Below, piece by piece: positions 62,015 to 64,000 of a DNA stretch of 64,000 nucleotides. Each line of letters opens with the position of its first letter. The stretch's first letter is position 1. The DNA lies in contig CAZZLQ010000002.1 of the NCBI GenBank assembly GCA_964655245.1, positions 1-64,000 of the forward strand, in the 5' to 3' direction. The stretch is from JBEIHI01 sp964655245. GTDB lineage: Bacteria; Bdellovibrionota; UBA2394. Under the pieces are notes generated by a model that saw only the letters and a list, made by a program, of their open reading frames with translations, was not told the DNA's origin and ran no database searches. The translations under genes and the position numbers were made by a program.

Positions 62015-63354
62015 GCTGACCTCCTTAAGAAAGAAGCGAGCTCATCGATTTGAGTTTTCGTGATCAGCTCTGTTGTGCAGACAAGCAATCGGTTGCTCCA
62101 CGCCTTATCGAAACGGCCCATATCCACACCGCAAACAAAACCTTCAGCGGCAGCTTGGCGAACAACCTTGCTCGCATCACAGGGCAGCTCCACACAAAAC
62201 TCATTAAAGGTCGGAGATTTTGAAATTTTGAAAGAGGTGGAAGCCGCGGCAATAGAGGCTTTGGCATATTCCGATAAGCTCAAGTTTCTTTGAGCCAACA
62301 TTGAAAATCCCTGCTTACCCAGCGTTGTCATGTGGATGAGTCCTGCGAGCATATTCAAGTTTTGATTGGTACAAATATTAGAGGTGGCTTTGTCGCGACG
62401 AATGAACTGCTCTCGAGTTGCAAACGTCAATGTGTAAGCGCGACGTCCAAGCTCATCGACCGTTTCTCCCACAAGTCGCCCAGGGAGATTTCGGATGTAC
62501 TCATTCTTGGTTGCAAACAGACCATACGATGCACCCGCCAGATAAGGAGCTGCGCCAAAGCTTGCGCCCTCGGCCGTTACGAAGTGAGCACCAAAAGCGC
62601 CAGGTCCTCGCAGAACGCCCCAAGCCAAAGGCTCAGGAGTCGCCGTGGCCCAAAGAGTCTCAGATCCCTGGATCAGATTTCCAATTGCTTCGTAGTTTTC
62701 AATGACTCCGAAGATGTTTGGGCTTTGCGTGATCACAAGGTCCGCTCCGGACTTAACACCGGCTGCTAGACGATCCAGATCTGTTTGATCGCCCTTAAGC
62801 GGAACGATTTCAATTCGATCAGAAAAGTTTTGAAGATAGGTTCTTAGAACTCCAATGTAGAAAGGATGAAGTCCTTGAGAGATGAGAATCTTGCCTTCAG
62901 CCTTTTTCTTCACTCGAAGCGCCATAAGAGCTGCTTCAGCCAGAGAGGTCGCCCCGTCATAAAGTGAGGCGTTTGAAAGCTCGCACTCCGTCAGCTGGCA
63001 AACAAGAGTCTGAAACTCAAAAATGGCTTGAAGCGTTCCTTGGCTAATCTCGGGCTGATAGGGGGTATAGGATGTGGCAAACTCTGATCTGCCCTGAAGA
63101 AACGGAACAATCGAGGGAACGTCATGATGATAAATTCCCGCACCAGCGAAGCTCATTCTCGGCTGAGGGGAGAGAGCGCAGAACTCTTGGAAGGTTTTTC
63201 TAATTTCGATTTCAGACTGCGCTTTTGGATAGGGGAGAGCCCCTTTCACTTTGAGATGCGGAGGAATAAATTTAAAGAGCTCATCTTCTGAGCTCAGCCC
63301 GACAACCTTCAAGAGGGCCTCTCGGTCGCGTGGGCCCTGTGGAATATATTTCAT
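62011..63354 (-). CDS. gcvPA: Glycine decarboxylase (P protein) subunit 1
   Basis: The 447-residue subunit has FAGAGIYHHDVPSIVPFLQGR, TSYTPYQPEISQGTLQAIFEFQT (parts), ELSNASLYDGATSLAEAALMA, and LPGRLVGETVDELGRRAYTLTFATREQFIRRDKATSNICTNQ (parts). The glycine decarboxylase is split in two chains here, as in Bacillus and Thermus, not a single GcvP. It follows gcvH by 23 bases. Confidence 0.95.
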   Translation of the reverse strand: MKYIPQGPRDREALLKVVGLSSEDELFKFIPPHLKVKGALPYPKAQSEIEIRKTFQEFCALSPQPRMSFAGAGIYHHDVPSIVPFLQGRSEFATSYTPYQPEISQGTLQAIFEFQTLVCQLTECELSNASLYDGATSLAEAALMALRVKKKAEGKILISQGLHPFYIGVLRTYLQNFSDRIEIVPLKGDQTDLDRLAAGVKSGADLVITQSPNIFGVIENYEAIGNLIQGSETLWATATPEPLAWGVLRGPGAFGAHFVTAEGASFGAAPYLAGASYGLFATKNEYIRNLPGRLVGETVDELGRRAYTLTFATREQFIRRDKATSNICTNQNLNMLAGLIHMTTLGKQGFSMLAQRNLSLSEYAKASIAAASTSFKISKSPTFNEFCVELPCDASKVVRQAAAEGFVCGVDMGRFDKAWSNRLLVCTTELITKTQIDELASFLRRSA

Positions 63355-63377
63355 AAACTTTCAAAGATCCGAAGATC

Positions 63378-63794
63378 TTAATTTTTTGCTGCTTTTGAAA
63401 TAAGCTTCAAATATTCAGCGGCAGGAAGAAGCTGCTCGAGCTCTTTCTCGTCATCAATCTCAATCTTGATCATCCAACCCTCACCATAAGGATCTTCGTT
63501 GACCAATTCAGCCGTGGTAGGGAGCTTGGCATTCACTTCCAAGACCTCTCCTGCAAGAGGGGCGTAGAGTTCAGCAACGGTTTTGAGAGAATCGACGGAA
63601 CCAAAAACTTTCCCCATTTTGAAAGACTGACCTTCTTCGGGGAGCTCAACATAAGTGATGTCGCCCAGCGCGTGTTGAGCGTAATCCGTAATCCCGATAT
63701 AGGCTGTGCCATCTTCAATTCGAGCCCACTCGTGATTCTTGGTGTAGAGAAGGTGCTCGGGGACATGCATTCCAGGTTCTTTTTTTCCAGCCAT
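63378..63794 (-). CDS. gcvH: Glycine cleavage system H protein
   Basis: From ATG at 63794 this is 138 residues. It carries lipoate on Lys in SVDSLKTVAELYAP and has ITDYAQHALGDITYVELPEEG. GAGG lies upstream of the ATG. A GTG at 63809 is possible but has no clear RBS. It shuttles the methylamine between GcvP and GcvT. Confidence 0.94.
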   Translation of the reverse strand: MAGKKEPGMHVPEHLLYTKNHEWARIEDGTAYIGITDYAQHALGDITYVELPEEGQSFKMGKVFGSVDSLKTVAELYAPLAGEVLEVNAKLPTTAELVNEDPYGEGWMIKIEIDDEKELEQLLPAAEYLKLISKAAKN

Positions 63795-63818
63795 CGTTTC
63801 TATCCTCACTTAAATCAA

Positions 63819-64000
63819 TTACTTTGCAGTGCCTTTTGCTTTGACCCGTGCTGTGGGGACAAAGGGCAAACTCTGAGCACGAGCCTCTCTCTGTTTTCCG
63901 GCACTTTCAAGCATAAAAACGTCGGGCTTTGTCCCCCCCAAGGCCTGGGCCTGGACCAGTCCAAGGCCGATGCCGACTTTCTTGATCGGAGATGTTGATC
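63819..64000 (-). CDS. gcvT: Aminomethyltransferase GcvT, C-terminal end (5' part beyond window)
   Basis: The minus frame is open from the right edge to TAA at 63819-63821, ~60 codons. It reads IKKVGIGLGLVQAQ, then KPDVFMLESAGKQREARAQS, then LPFVPTARVKAKGTAK. This matches the C-terminal beta region of GcvT (I-G-x-A-x-V, V-R-G-K-x, A-x-V-V-x-x-P-F). It lies 24 bases upstream of gcvH, the normal order gcvT-gcvH-gcvP. Confidence 0.82.
   Translation of the reverse strand, partial: STSPIKKVGIGLGLVQAQALGGTKPDVFMLESAGKQREARAQSLPFVPTARVKAKGTAK

Noticed and set aside
1..64000. CRISPR arrays, insertion sequences, prophage or rRNA genes
   Set aside because: No spaced direct repeats, transposase or integrase genes, or rRNA-like sequences were seen anywhere in the window.

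Overview
The window is the replication-origin region of a bacterial chromosome, mid G+C. It most resembles a Bdellovibrionota (Bdellovibrio-like) genome. The case rests on gene order: rpmH-rnpA-yidD-yidC-mnmE-mnmG-parA-parB-bactofilin-atpF'FHAGDC on one side of oriC, and dnaA / dnaN-recF-gyrB-gyrA-hemL-atpI-atpB-atpE on the other. An F-type ATP synthase operon split across the origin, and a bactofilin directly after parB, are as I remember them from Bdellovibrio. The species cannot be fixed by eye.

Layout. (1) 1-10535, minus strand: a Tad/Flp-type pilus or secretion cluster. In transcription order it encodes a TadC-like membrane platform protein, a DUF192 protein, three consecutive membrane proteins with cytoplasmic FHA domains, a coiled-coil lipoprotein, two Flp-like pilins, a TadE-like protein and a TadG-like protein cut by the window edge. 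(2) 10622-28785, mostly plus strand: a UvrA paralogue, a mini DnaJ-like protein, glycerol kinase, a secreted HExxH protein, a NamZ/DUF1343 protein, Mfd, three SurA/PpiC-type proteins in tandem, a DASS anion transporter, PdxA and a second, shortened UvrA. (3) 28782-39788, minus strand: atpE, atpB, two small ATP-synthase accessory genes, hemL, a TPR lipoprotein, gyrA, gyrB, recF and dnaN. (4) 39913-40490: tRNA-Ala(GGC) on the plus strand, then oriC with a DnaA-box array. (5) 40491-41933, minus: dnaA. (6) 42025-55917, plus: rpmH through parAB-bactofilin and the second half of the ATP synthase operon, with three parS sites at 44747, 45779 and 45810. (7) 55918-64000: a hypothetical gene, a secreted pseudo-metzincin with a C-terminal sorting-like tail, a CpaF-type ATPase with a degenerate FHA domain, a tiny Cys-rich lipoprotein, a TonB-like protein, and the glycine cleavage genes gcvPB, gcvPA, gcvH and partial gcvT.

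How the parts work together. dnaA, dnaN, oriC, gyrAB and recF handle replication start and early fork support. parABS with a bactofilin handles origin segregation and possibly anchoring. The two atp blocks together encode a complete F1Fo synthase. The Tad block and the distant FHA/CpaF ATPase look like parts of one phosphothreonine-sensing pilus or secretion machine.

Most notable: recF has no ATG/GTG/TTG start consistent with its N-terminus and appears to start at AUU behind a strong Shine-Dalgarno. One parS lies inside mnmE. AtpC lacks its C-terminal regulatory helices. ParA carries a long acidic C-terminal tail. A matrixin-like protein has lost its zinc ligands. GyrA has Met at the Ser83-equivalent position. 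UvrA lacks about 100 residues between two zinc-binding segments.
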